A stretch of 41,495 nt of DNA from Cyanobacteria bacterium FACHB-502. GTDB lineage: Bacteria > Cyanobacteriota > Cyanobacteriia > Elainellales > Elainellaceae. The notes under the pieces were generated by a model. The model was not told the DNA's origin, ran no database searches, and worked only from the letters and a program-made list of their open reading frames with translations. Below, in pieces: positions 34,695 to 41,495 of this stretch (the stretch's first letter is position 1; each line of letters starts with the position of its first letter). Location: NCBI GenBank assembly GCA_014695325.1, contig JACJNZ010000050.1, positions 1-41,495 of the forward strand. Reading direction: 5' to 3'. The position numbers and the translations under genes are program-made.

Positions 34695-34729
34695 CCGTCC
34701 TCAACCGCTTGAACTTAAGGAGAACCTTC

Positions 34730-35227
34730 ATGCAAAACAATCCCAAAATCACTCCCTGTTTATGGTTTGATGATCAAGCCGAAGCAGCCGCTCAGTTTTA
34801 TACGTCAATTTTTCGCAATTCCAAGATCGTCCACATCAGCCGATATGGAGAAGCAGGGCAGGAAATTCACGGAAAACCAGCCGGAACCGTTATGACCGTC
34901 AGCTTTGAACTAGATGGTCAGCCGTTCACAGCGCTGAACGGAGGTCCGGCCTTCAAATTTAACGAGGCAATTTCCTTCCAGGTCTCTTGCGATACCCAGG
35001 AGGAAGTGGACGATTACTGGCAAAAACTGTCTGTAAGTGGGGATGAAACCGCACAGCAATGCGGCTGGCTCAAAGATCAATATGGCGTCTCGTGGCAAAT
35101 TATTCCTCGCATTCTCATTGAATTGCTCAATCACCCCGATGCGGCAACATCTCAAAAAGTTACAACTGCCATGCTGCAAATGAAGAAGATCGAAATTGAT
35201 GAACTCAAGCGTGTCGCTGCGAGTTAG
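34730..35227 (+). CDS. VOC-superfamily protein (PhnB/3-demethylubiquinone-type)
   Basis: This protein of about 165 residues has a vicinal-oxygen-chelate fold. It begins with ITPCLWFDDQAEAAAQFYTSIF and includes SFELDGQPFTALNGGP and YGVSWQIIPRIL, the pattern of the PhnB-like group. Its reaction cannot be named. I use the ATG at 34730, preceded by AAGGAGA at the right spacing; an upstream ATG at 34691 would add 13 unrelated residues. It follows the DGPF gene by 35 bases and is probably co-transcribed. An inverted repeat TTAGCG/CGCTAA (35224-35257) spans its stop. Confidence 0.87.
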   Translation: MQNNPKITPCLWFDDQAEAAAQFYTSIFRNSKIVHISRYGEAGQEIHGKPAGTVMTVSFELDGQPFTALNGGPAFKFNEAISFQVSCDTQEEVDDYWQKLSVSGDETAQQCGWLKDQYGVSWQIIPRILIELLNHPDAATSQKVTTAMLQMKKIEIDELKRVAAS

Positions 35228-35314
35228 CGGTTCCTTCGGAGTTGCGCTTTGCGCTAATCAGCACACCAAACCCCTAGCAATTCAACTTAAAACCACTCAA
35301 CAGGAGATTTCACA

Positions 35315-35746
35315 ATGAAAGTCATGGTCATCGTCAAAGCAACCCAAGACTCCGAAACTGGCATCATGCCAAGCGAACAGCTTTTGACTGAAATGGGACA
35401 GTACAACGAAGAATTAGCCAGGGCCGGTATCTTGCTAGCTGGTGAGGGGCTTCATCCTAGTTCAAAAGGGGTGCGAGTTCACTTTTCAGGAACGGATCGC
35501 ACTGTCATTAAGGGACCATTCACTCCAGCGCAGGAACTAGTTGCAGGGTACTGGCTGTGGCAGGTGAACTCAATTGAAGACGCGATCGCTTGGGTGAAGC
35601 GCTGCCCTAACCCAATGCCAGGAGAATCCGAGATTGAGATCCGTCCCATATTCGAGGCAGAGGATTTTGGTGAAGCCCTGACCCCCGAATTAAGGGAGCA
35701 GGAAGACCGCATTCGCGCCCAGATTGAAACGCAACAGCAAGAGTAA
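35315..35746 (+). CDS. Second YCII/DGPF-related protein
   Basis: This 143-residue protein is of the same YCII-like fold. It opens MKVMVIVKATQDSE. The DGPF motif is altered to IKGPFTPAQELVAGYWLWQV. A charged C-terminal tail (LREQEDRIRAQIE) is helical. Its own GGAG ribosome-binding site precedes the ATG. It is the third gene of the presumed sigma-factor target operon. Function unknown. Confidence 0.88.
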   Translation: MKVMVIVKATQDSETGIMPSEQLLTEMGQYNEELARAGILLAGEGLHPSSKGVRVHFSGTDRTVIKGPFTPAQELVAGYWLWQVNSIEDAIAWVKRCPNPMPGESEIEIRPIFEAEDFGEALTPELREQEDRIRAQIETQQQE

Positions 35747-35830
35747 TTTCATCAGTTGCCGCGCAAATGATGTTCACGCGCGAACGATCAGCTCATCAAA
35801 ACGCAGAATCAATTAAGAAAGGAGAAATCA

Positions 35831-36241
35831 ATGCAATTCAATCCTTACCTGATGTTCAACGGCAACTGTGAGGCAGCGTTCAAGTTCTACGAGCAATGTC
35901 TCGGCGGCAAAATCACTATGATGATGACTCACAAAGAAGCACCTTCCGCAGAAGAGGTCTCACCGGAATGGCATGACAAAATTATGCACGCCTGTCTTGA
36001 GTTGGACGATCGCCTCTTAATGGGATCTGACTGCCCACCCGGATATTTTGAAACCCCTCAAGGTTTCTACGTGCAGGTTAGTGTACCTGAACCATCCGAA
36101 GCAGAACGAATTTTTCACGCTCTGGCAGAAAACGGCAAAGTGAAAATGGCGATCGCCCCAACCTTCTGGTCAGTTCGCTTTGGTATGTTGGTCGATCAGT
36201 TCGGTACACCTTGGATGGTCAACTGTGAGCAGGTTGTTTGA
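35831..36241 (+). CDS. VOC-superfamily protein, glyoxalase-like
   Basis: This 136-residue PhnB-type VOC protein has FNPYLMFNGNCEAAFKFYEQ at the start, ELDDRLLMGSDCPP in the middle and RFGMLVDQFGTPWMVNCE at the end. AAGGAG precedes the ATG. It is the fourth gene of the operon. Substrate unknown. The upstream gap contains a near-palindrome, GTTCACGCGCGAAC (35772-35785), of unknown meaning. Confidence 0.88.
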   Translation: MQFNPYLMFNGNCEAAFKFYEQCLGGKITMMMTHKEAPSAEEVSPEWHDKIMHACLELDDRLLMGSDCPPGYFETPQGFYVQVSVPEPSEAERIFHALAENGKVKMAIAPTFWSVRFGMLVDQFGTPWMVNCEQVV

Positions 36242-36306
36242 CCCTCTTACCGCCCTTCACCTCTAGTTTCACAGACTGTCCTACAACACACTACACAGGA
36301 GAAACC

Positions 36307-36708
36307 ATGAGTACTCAAATTTTCGTCAATCTACCTGTCAAAAATCTCAAGCAATCGATCGAGTTTTTTACACAACTCGGTTTTCAGTTCAATCCTGAAT
36401 TTACCGACGAAACGGCCACTTGCATGATTGTTTCTGAGAACATCTTCGTGATGCTCTTGACTCATGAAAAGTTCAAGACGTTCACGCCAAATGCGATTTG
36501 TGATGCTACCCAAAGTACCGAAGTGCTGGTATGTCTATCGGCTCAGAGCCGAGCAAAAATAGACGAGATGGTTCGTCAAGCAGTCGCCTTTGGTGGCACA
36601 ACCTATAAAGAGCCGCAAGACCATGGATTTATGTATGGTCATGGATTTCAAGATTTAGATGGTCATATTTGGGAACTGGTTTACATGGAACCCAGCGCAA
36701 GCGATTAA
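36307..36708 (+). CDS. VOC-superfamily protein, glyoxalase/bleomycin-resistance type
   Basis: This 133-residue VOC-fold protein has IFVNLPVKNLKQSIEFFTQL at the start, and MYGHGFQDLDGHIWELVYM carries the characteristic C-terminal metal-ligand Glu. I chose the ATG at 36307 because AGGAG lies just upstream; the longer frame from 36238 adds an unrelated leader. It is the fifth gene of the set. It could be a dioxygenase, isomerase or binding protein. Confidence 0.88.
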   Translation: MSTQIFVNLPVKNLKQSIEFFTQLGFQFNPEFTDETATCMIVSENIFVMLLTHEKFKTFTPNAICDATQSTEVLVCLSAQSRAKIDEMVRQAVAFGGTTYKEPQDHGFMYGHGFQDLDGHIWELVYMEPSASD

Positions 36709-36796
36709 GCTGAATCTACCCAGAAGGTATAGGTGTAAGCTATCACAGCAACATAGCTTTTGATCTAAGTTCAATCATTACACTATGGAGATCTGC

Positions 36797-37525
36797 ATGA
36801 TTCAAAATGCAATTGCACATCCAGAAATCGTTGGAAGAGACGAATGGCTGTCTGCTCGTAAAACATTGCTTGAACATGAGAAAGAATTGACCAAGCATCG
36901 CGATCGGATCAACGTAGAACGACGCAGACTACCAATGGTCAAACTTGAGAAGGAATATACCTTTGAAGGGTCAAATGGTTCTACCAAACTCGTTGATTTG
37001 TTTGAGGAACGAACCCAACTGATCGTCTATCACTTCATGTTTGCTCCAGAGTGGGAGAATGGCTGTATGGGTTGCACAGGCTACGTGAATGCCTTGGGTG
37101 ATCTGTCAACGTTGAATGAGCGTGACACAACCTTCGTGCTGGTCTCCCGTGCCCCATTCCCCAAACTGGAAGCCTACAAGAGGCTGAAGGGATGGACGGT
37201 TCCCTGGTATTCCTCCTTTGGCAGCGATTTTAACTACGATTTCCATGTCACGCTAGACGAAAACATCGCGCCTATTGAATACAACTATCGGGACAAAGCG
37301 GAGTTAAAGAAACGAAATGGACCGAATGTAATGCAAGGCGAGAGTCACGGACTCAGCGTTTTCTTCCGCTTGGGTAACGATGTTTTCCACACCTACTCGA
37401 CTTACGCCCGTGGCGTTGAATCTCTGACCGACGCCTACAGCCTGCTGGATATGACTCCCTACGGACGGCAGGAAGACTTTGAAGACTCACCACCTGGGTA
37501 TCCGCAAAAGCCGACGTATGGATGA
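36797..37525 (+). CDS. DUF899 family thioredoxin-like protein
   Basis: This protein of about 242 residues belongs to DUF899, a thioredoxin-fold family of unknown activity. Diagnostic parts are [11 protein letters not shown]-like opening residues, [29 protein letters not shown] with a Cys-x-x-Cys, [18 protein letters not shown] and [11 protein letters not shown] prefer the ATG at 36797, with GGAG 6 bases upstream, to the ATG at 36785. DUF899 genes commonly occur in ECF sigma-factor and DGPF neighbourhoods, as here. A redox role is likely but not shown. Confidence 0.88.
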   Translation: MIQNAIAHPEIVGRDEWLSARKTLLEHEKELTKHRDRINVERRRLPMVKLEKEYTFEGSNGSTKLVDLFEERTQLIVYHFMFAPEWENGCMGCTGYVNALGDLSTLNERDTTFVLVSRAPFPKLEAYKRLKGWTVPWYSSFGSDFNYDFHVTLDENIAPIEYNYRDKAELKKRNGPNVMQGESHGLSVFFRLGNDVFHTYSTYARGVESLTDAYSLLDMTPYGRQEDFEDSPPGYPQKPTYG

Positions 37526-37594
37526 GACGCGGCACTTCTACGCCAGCTTTACTGCAATCTGAATCCTCCATCATTCATCACAAGGAGACAAAAA

Positions 37595-38110
37595 ATGGAA
37601 ACTACGCAAACTCAACAAACTTCACCTATGCCTGCTCAACCTCAAAAAGAACATCAGTGGCTCCAGAAACTCATCGGTGAGTGGACCTATGAAACCGAAG
37701 CGATGATAGGACCCGATCAACCTCCCGTAAAATCAACGGGAGCAGAAACTGTGCGCTCACTGGGTGGACTTTGGATATTGGCAGAAGGACAGGGCGAGAT
37801 GCCTTGCACTGGTCATGCAACAACGCTAATGACCCTCGGCTACGACCCACAGAAGCAACGTTATGTGGGCACCTGGATCGGCTCAATGATGACGTATCTC
37901 TGGCAATACGAGGGTGAATTAGATGCAGGGGAAACCGTGCTGACGCTCAACTCTGATGGACCTGTCATGACGGGTGAGGAGAAAATAGGAAAGTACAAAG
38001 ATGTGATCGAGTTCAAAAGCGATGATCACCGGGTATTGACCTCCCATATGTTGAGAGATGACGGGCAGTGGCAGCACTTCATGACCGCCCATTATTGGCG
38101 CAAGCAATAA
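37595..38110 (+). CDS. DUF1579 family protein
   Basis: This 171-residue protein opens with a Gln/Pro-rich stretch and then QKEHQWLQKLIGEWTYE, the usual DUF1579 opening. A small beta-barrel-like pattern follows (VRSLGGLWILAEGQGEM, TTLMTLGYDPQKQRYVGTW). AAGGAG precedes the ATG. It is the last gene of the presumed ECF42 target operon. Its final 30 bases overlap, in antisense, the tail of a broken membrane-protein gene. Function unknown. Confidence 0.88.
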   Translation: METTQTQQTSPMPAQPQKEHQWLQKLIGEWTYETEAMIGPDQPPVKSTGAETVRSLGGLWILAEGQGEMPCTGHATTLMTLGYDPQKQRYVGTWIGSMMTYLWQYEGELDAGETVLTLNSDGPVMTGEEKIGKYKDVIEFKSDDHRVLTSHMLRDDGQWQHFMTAHYWRKQ

Positions 38111-38486
38111 GACGTATCGTTCCGTTGATGAAACCAAGTCCTGCACAACGACTGAGCCAAAGCATGGCATCCGGCATAGCTCGAAATAGTTGCTGGTAGT
38201 TGAAGATGCGATCTGCTTTAGCAGATATCTCTTCGAGATCGCTTGTCATTCCCATTAGCCAGGACACCACAAGCGCTACAACAAACGGAAAAAACATCCA
38301 TGCGATGCCCAATATTATCTGCCATTTGGGTGTCGCGTGGATCTTTCGTTTCCATTGAGGAAGATACAGGAGACTACGAATCACCAATGCTACACCAATG
38401 GCTGTTAACATTGCGAGACTGATAGCTGGCACTGTTTGTTGGATCCGTTTTATTGCCTGCCAGTCGTCTTCCAGAAACTGTTTAGA
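38079..38486 (-). pseudogene. Membrane-protein C-terminal fragment
   Basis: The open frame encodes FLEDDWQAIKRIQ, then two or three hydrophobic segments (AISLAMLTAIGVALVIRSLL; ILGIAWMFFPFVVALVVSWL) and a tail with MLWLSRCAGLGFINGTIRLI. A GTG at 38432 could start it, but coding-like residues continue upstream until a stop at 38487, so the gene is 5'-truncated. The pattern resembles the membrane tail of beta-lactamase-related serine hydrolases, a tentative reading. It converges on DUF1579 with a 32-base overlap. Confidence 0.5.
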
Positions 38487-38638
38487 TCATTGGATATTTG
38501 AGTCCGGCAACCTATGCAGCGTCAGCCTTAAAACAAACGTTGCTAAAACCTATGCTCCAGCACATCGTTATTGATCTGGTTGCGCTCATAGAATTCTCGG
38601 CTCTTACTTTCTGGCTGGTGGCGCGCAAGCTGAAGTGA
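38486..38638 (+). pseudogene. ABC-2-type transporter permease, C-terminal fragment
   Basis: The plus strand encodes about 50 residues, IIGYLSPATYAASALKQTLL followed by MLQHIVIDLVALIEF and LTFWLVARKLK. This is the recognisable last periplasmic loop and final helix of ABC-2 permeases (drug or polysaccharide exporters). The rest of the gene is missing. It starts exactly where the minus-strand membrane-protein fragment ends, which marks a deletion or rearrangement junction near 38486. Confidence 0.6.
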
Positions 38639-38661
38639 ATGATTAAGGTTCGCTTTATTGA

Positions 38662-38878
38662 TTAATTGCGATGATTAGCGTTCGTAAAGATATCAATGCT
38701 CATATATTTTTTCTGTATCACCATCCAGCCAATACCGTTAAAATCTTCATCATGGAAATTCTCATTAACTTTGCCACACTTCGCCGAATACTTTCTCTTC
38801 TGTCAATTCCTGAGATAAAACAGGAGATATGAACCAGAGGAGAAATAAGGCTGTAAAGCTAATCACCGCGATCGTCAC
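38662..38878 (-). pseudogene. S41 (C-terminal processing) peptidase, N-terminal fragment with frameshift
   Basis: From a GTG at 38876-38878 the minus strand encodes a signal-peptide-like stretch (VISFTALFLLWFISPVLSQ) and then ELTEEKVFGEVWQ. After a frameshift near 38767 it continues NENFHDEDFNGIGWMVIQKKY. This is the typical opening of S41/Ctp-type peptidases (ELTxEQxxxxEVWxxVNENFxDxxFNGxDW). The PDZ and catalytic domains are absent. It is a decayed, 3'-deleted gene. Confidence 0.6.
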
Positions 38879-38930
38879 ATATTTTGCCGGCTAGAAAAGT
38901 GAGCCATCATCGTTTTAATTCCTACTGAAA

Positions 38931-39170
38931 TCAATCTGAAATTTCTGAGACTGCGTACATTATGGCTGATATTTTCTTTAATCTGCCATCGAAATGCTGA
39001 CCGAAATATCTGTTTAAGATAGGATCGACGATCGCATTATTAGCCTCAATGTCATCAGGGTGAGGAGAATAATACCTGGGACTAAGATACCAGATTAGAC
39101 AATATAAATCAGCCCGATCGTCAAACTCTGGCTCTAGCGGATAAACTGCATCACAGGCTTCATAAATGGT
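38931..39170 (-). pseudogene. Protein C-terminal fragment of unknown family
   Basis: The minus strand holds about 79 coding-like residues (IYEACDAVYPLEPEFDDRAD, then LYCLIWYLSPRYYSPHPDD and ILNRYFGQHFDGRLKKISAI), ending at TGA 38931-38933. The frame begins right at an IS6 terminal repeat at 39171, where the upstream part of the gene is cut off. I do not recognise the family. A faint likeness to the tail of fructosamine kinases is not enough to name it. Confidence 0.45.
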
Positions 39171-39185
39171 TTTTGCGACACAACC
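39171..39185 (+). repeat. Solitary IS6 right terminal repeat
   Basis: TTTTGCGACACAACC repeats the right end of the intact element at 27977-28807. No transposase is attached. It borders the truncated gene fragment on its left, so it records an insertion or an IS-driven deletion. Confidence 0.65.
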
Positions 39186-39310
39186 TGCTGGCTTGCTTTA
39201 ATAATCTTTAGGGATTGGTTCTCTTCCAGGTGTAGTCTAAACTTACCCCTGTTGAAGTGCGGAACGCTTCCTAAATTCCTTCAAGCGAGTATCTTCTAGC
39301 CCCTTAAGCC

Positions 39311-39346
39311 GGCTGTGTCGAAAAATTGGTGAATAGTAAGGTAAGC
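39311..39346 (+). repeat. IS6-type left-end remnant
   Basis: GGCTGTGTCGAAAAATTGG followed by TGAATAGTAAGGTAAGC resembles the left end of IS6 elements: compare GGTTGTGTCGCAA and GGTAAAGTGAGC at the intact copy. The transposase is absent; the lipoprotein gene starts 18 bases on. It may now lie within that gene's promoter region. Confidence 0.55.
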
Positions 39347-39363
39347 CTAGCGTATATCCTATT

Positions 39364-39900
39364 ATGGTTAAGAAATATTTGCGCTTTCTGATTTACGGCT
39401 CTCTTGGATTAATCACTGCGCTTTACCTCAGCGGATGTGAAGCTTCGATTCCAAAAGATACGCAAGTGTATGAAGTAAACGGTGCCAAGGTCTGCGATTA
39501 TCAACAGCGCACGCCTGCCTTCCAGGACGATTGTAATAACAACAATGGTTCTTCTGGCTACTACTACAACCCCGGTAGCTCCACCATTTTCTACCGCAGT
39601 GGAACTGGAGATCCAGTTGTTGTGGAACGAAATGTTCCTCGATATCAAACGAACACAGGCGGTACAGTTCCTCTAAAAGCCCCGGTCATTACAAATCAAT
39701 CCGGTAGTCCGTTGATGAACGGCGATTCGGTAATCACATCAACTTCAAGGAGCACTTCAACAACGATCAATACAACTCCCGTTCGTTCCACCGCCTCATT
39801 TGACGCACCGGGCGTTGGCAGGGTCAATGCTGGAAAAACAACCAGTGCCAGTCGAGGACTCAGCTTTGGTCGTAGTGGATCTAGAGGAGTTGGAGGTTAG
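39364..39900 (+). CDS. Lipoprotein, low-complexity, paired with glutathionylspermidine-synthase-type gene
   Basis: This 178-residue protein has a lipobox (LYLSGC, Cys at about 25) after a basic, hydrophobic signal peptide, so it is a membrane-anchored lipoprotein. The mature part is rich in Asn, Ser, Thr and Gly (DDCNNNNGSSGYYY; ITSTSRSTSTTIN) and ends Gly/Arg/Ser-rich. It resembles the small YgiB-type partners that accompany glutathionylspermidine-synthase-like genes. The next gene starts 2 bases after its stop, so they form an operon. The IS6 remnant just upstream may supply or disrupt its promoter. Confidence 0.7.
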   Translation: MVKKYLRFLIYGSLGLITALYLSGCEASIPKDTQVYEVNGAKVCDYQQRTPAFQDDCNNNNGSSGYYYNPGSSTIFYRSGTGDPVVVERNVPRYQTNTGGTVPLKAPVITNQSGSPLMNGDSVITSTSRSTSTTINTTPVRSTASFDAPGVGRVNAGKTTSASRGLSFGRSGSRGVGG

Positions 39901-39902
39901 AC

Positions 39903-41276
39903 ATGAAATCACTACAGGATGCTCTAAGTAGCCAATCAAAAAAACAGTTCTTCGATCGCTTATCTGAGGAAGCGTATTCCAATCTTCCCGCTGACGTTCT
40001 AACTTTGTTCGAAGGAAGCGACAAAGATCATCGACCCTATCTTGTCTTTGACCCGCTGGTAGTCAGTTCTAATTTCTGTCAAGCCATCCGAAAAGCGGCT
40101 GAAGAATTTTGGGCACTTTCCACGTCAACCGCTCAGATTTTCCAAAATTTGACAGATATAGAAATTTTAGAATGGGGTTATCCTGAGGATTATGTTCCTC
40201 AGTTCCTGGCATGCAACACTCCCGCTTTAGAAATGCGGCTAGATATTGCTGTCAATCCCATCGCTTTCAGTCAAGGTCAGTTTCAGCTAAGCGACTTCAA
40301 AGTACTGGAAGCGAACGCTGCGACACCGGGATTCTGGGCAGAGACATTCGTGTTCAACACGCTGATTGCCGAGCATTTTGGATATCAGTGTCCAAACAAA
40401 CACTTGGGAGAGGTTCAGACCCAGGACTTTGTTCAGTACCTTAAGAAGGCTTTCCCAAGTTATCGACACGGGAAGGATGTGGTCTACTTTTCCTTTCCGT
40501 ATGCTGGAGCGCATGAGGATATTCTGTCGTTCGATGCCAGAATAGGATACTTCCAGCAGCTTGGCGGCAAGGCTAAATTTCTATACACTGAGGACTTGGT
40601 GATTGAAACAGACATCGCCAAAAACGTTGCCCTGAAGACACCGGAGGGTGATGTCGTTCAATACCTGTTTCTTCACTATCCCAACGAATGGCTAGTTGAA
40701 GATACGGGTGAAATGGTTAGCGACCATGACTTTAGCACCATTCCTGCGGCAAGACCATGGGACTATCTTCAGCAGCTTGTGCTGGAGCATCAGCTTTATC
40801 GGGTGCCGCCCATCCGGTCTGAAGTCATTCAAAATAAAGGTTTCTTCGCATTCCTGTGGGAAGGCGTTCACTCGGATCGCTTTGATCCGGACACCCAACA
40901 CTGGATCAAAACGCTCATTCCTCAAACCTACTGCACCTATGAAGAGGCAAAGTCTCATCAGCTAGGACAGGTGTGGGAAAAGCCCATCTACGGTCGAGAA
41001 GGGGCAGGGATTGTTCTGTGGGAGGACAATGAAGCAGTGATCGATACCTATGACCCCAGCTTTGATGATAAGGACTGGTATAAGAACATGTTGGCGGTTT
41101 ATCAGGAGGACTGCCCAATGCCCACTTACTCGTTTGAAGATGAATCGCTATTGCTGATGTTTACCGTTTACCTGTCATCAACAGGTCGAGCCACAGGCAT
41201 TGGCTGTCGCGCTGTACCGCAATCTAAACGGGTAATTGATGCAAAGCAGGGCTTGTGGATTCCCGTTGCCCTGTAA
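39903..41276 (+). CDS. Glutathionylspermidine synthase family protein (YgiC/YjfC-type ATP-grasp)
   Basis: This 457-residue protein is a C-N ligase of the glutathionylspermidine-synthase preATP-grasp family. It shows the family features: LEMRLDIAVNPIAF, FKVLEANAATPGFWAETFVFN, a central ATP-grasp region, and near the end WEKPIYGREGAGIVLW and YLSSTGRATGIGCRAVPQSKRV. The length matches the ligase without the amidase domain found in E. coli Gsp. YgiC-type relatives do not make glutathionylspermidine as far as I know, so the true substrate is open. Starting 2 bases after the lipoprotein stop, it is co-transcribed with it. Confidence 0.88.
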   Translation: MKSLQDALSSQSKKQFFDRLSEEAYSNLPADVLTLFEGSDKDHRPYLVFDPLVVSSNFCQAIRKAAEEFWALSTSTAQIFQNLTDIEILEWGYPEDYVPQFLACNTPALEMRLDIAVNPIAFSQGQFQLSDFKVLEANAATPGFWAETFVFNTLIAEHFGYQCPNKHLGEVQTQDFVQYLKKAFPSYRHGKDVVYFSFPYAGAHEDILSFDARIGYFQQLGGKAKFLYTEDLVIETDIAKNVALKTPEGDVVQYLFLHYPNEWLVEDTGEMVSDHDFSTIPAARPWDYLQQLVLEHQLYRVPPIRSEVIQNKGFFAFLWEGVHSDRFDPDTQHWIKTLIPQTYCTYEEAKSHQLGQVWEKPIYGREGAGIVLWEDNEAVIDTYDPSFDDKDWYKNMLAVYQEDCPMPTYSFEDESLLLMFTVYLSSTGRATGIGCRAVPQSKRVIDAKQGLWIPVAL

Positions 41277-41495
41277 CCTCATCCCTCCGAGTTCACTCCA
41301 ATGAACACTCATCACACCCCTCAACCGCTATCTGATACTCAGACCCAAACGATCGCTACGGCGGTTTGTTATAACTGGTTGTGGGTTTTGCATAAAAGTT
41401 GATAGGAGAGATTGAATAGCAAGGCCAAGTTGAGCTTTTAAAGGAACAGAACGATCGATTAGGATCGATTTCCTGCTACTCTTGCCCATATTTCT
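41277..41495. other. Right edge: short ORF after the synthase, possibly a truncated partner gene
   Basis: An ATG at 41301 opens a 34-residue frame (MNTHHTPQPLSDTQTQTIAT...) that ends at 41405. The start has the feel of the DUF350-type membrane protein that often follows such synthases, but no membrane helices follow, so the gene may be interrupted near 41364. A roughly 54-residue minus-strand frame (41328-41490) also exists and is unassigned. The window ends before either can be judged. Confidence 0.3.

Noticed and set aside
35224-35257. The TTAGCG/CGCTAA inverted repeat as a transcription terminator
   Set aside because: It overlaps a stop codon, has a large loop and no T-run, and genes on both sides look co-transcribed.

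Overview
The window looks like chromosomal DNA of a filamentous cyanobacterium. HIP1 octamers (GCGATCGC) and their CGATCG core recur throughout, and the gene families fit: cyanobacterial IS6 and IS4 transposases, a thiosulfate/rhodanese pair, and a glutathionylspermidine-synthase pair. The exact genus cannot be told from sequence alone. No rRNA, tRNA or CRISPR array was seen.

Layout. 1-2.8 kb: a resolvase fragment, an attC-like inverted repeat, a Tat-type short-chain dehydrogenase and its AraC-type regulator, with IS6-type end scars on both sides of the regulator. 3.0-5.6 kb: a sulfur module made of a secreted two-domain rhodanese, a small Pro/Ser-tailed membrane protein and a YeeE/TsuA-type thiosulfate permease. 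5.6-7.0 kb: mostly non-coding, with a decayed IS6 transposase tail. 7.0-23.9 kb: five closely packed, same-strand genes encoding very large proteins (about 832, 1140, 1129, 1870 and 614 aa). The first is a PhoD-like metallophosphatase and the second is probably a DUF6603-type beta-rich protein. The other three I cannot assign. By eye the block is G+C-richer than its flanks and lies between IS6 and IS4 remnants. It is the best candidate here for an undescribed system. 24.0-28.8 kb: IS4 remnant, a 2OG-Fe(II) oxygenase, a second PhoD-type phosphatase carrying RTX repeats, and an intact IS6 element next to another decayed IS6 piece. 29.0-32.4 kb: an NfeD-like protein and two paralogous SPFH/flotillin-like proteins. 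32.4-38.1 kb: an ECF42-type sigma factor (with C-terminal helical-repeat extension) divergent from a seven-gene set of DGPF/YCII, VOC, DUF899 and DUF1579 proteins. Two tandem copies of a TGTCGA-N17-CGAC promoter lie between them, matching the ECF42 promoter as I remember it. 38.1-39.35 kb: a graveyard of four gene fragments (membrane-protein tail, ABC-2 permease tail, S41 peptidase head, unknown tail) and two IS6 end scars. 39.4-41.5 kb: a lipoprotein and a glutathionylspermidine-synthase-family gene, then a short ORF that may be the head of a broken third gene.

How the genes work together. The sulfur genes probably import thiosulfate and transfer its sulfane sulfur. The ECF42 sigma factor probably transcribes the adjacent DGPF/VOC operon. 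The NfeD/SPFH genes form a membrane-scaffold operon. The five-gene block has start/stop overlaps at two junctions and short gaps at the others, so its products probably act together, but their role is unknown. Repeated IS6 scars suggest that this family drove much of the rearrangement in the window.
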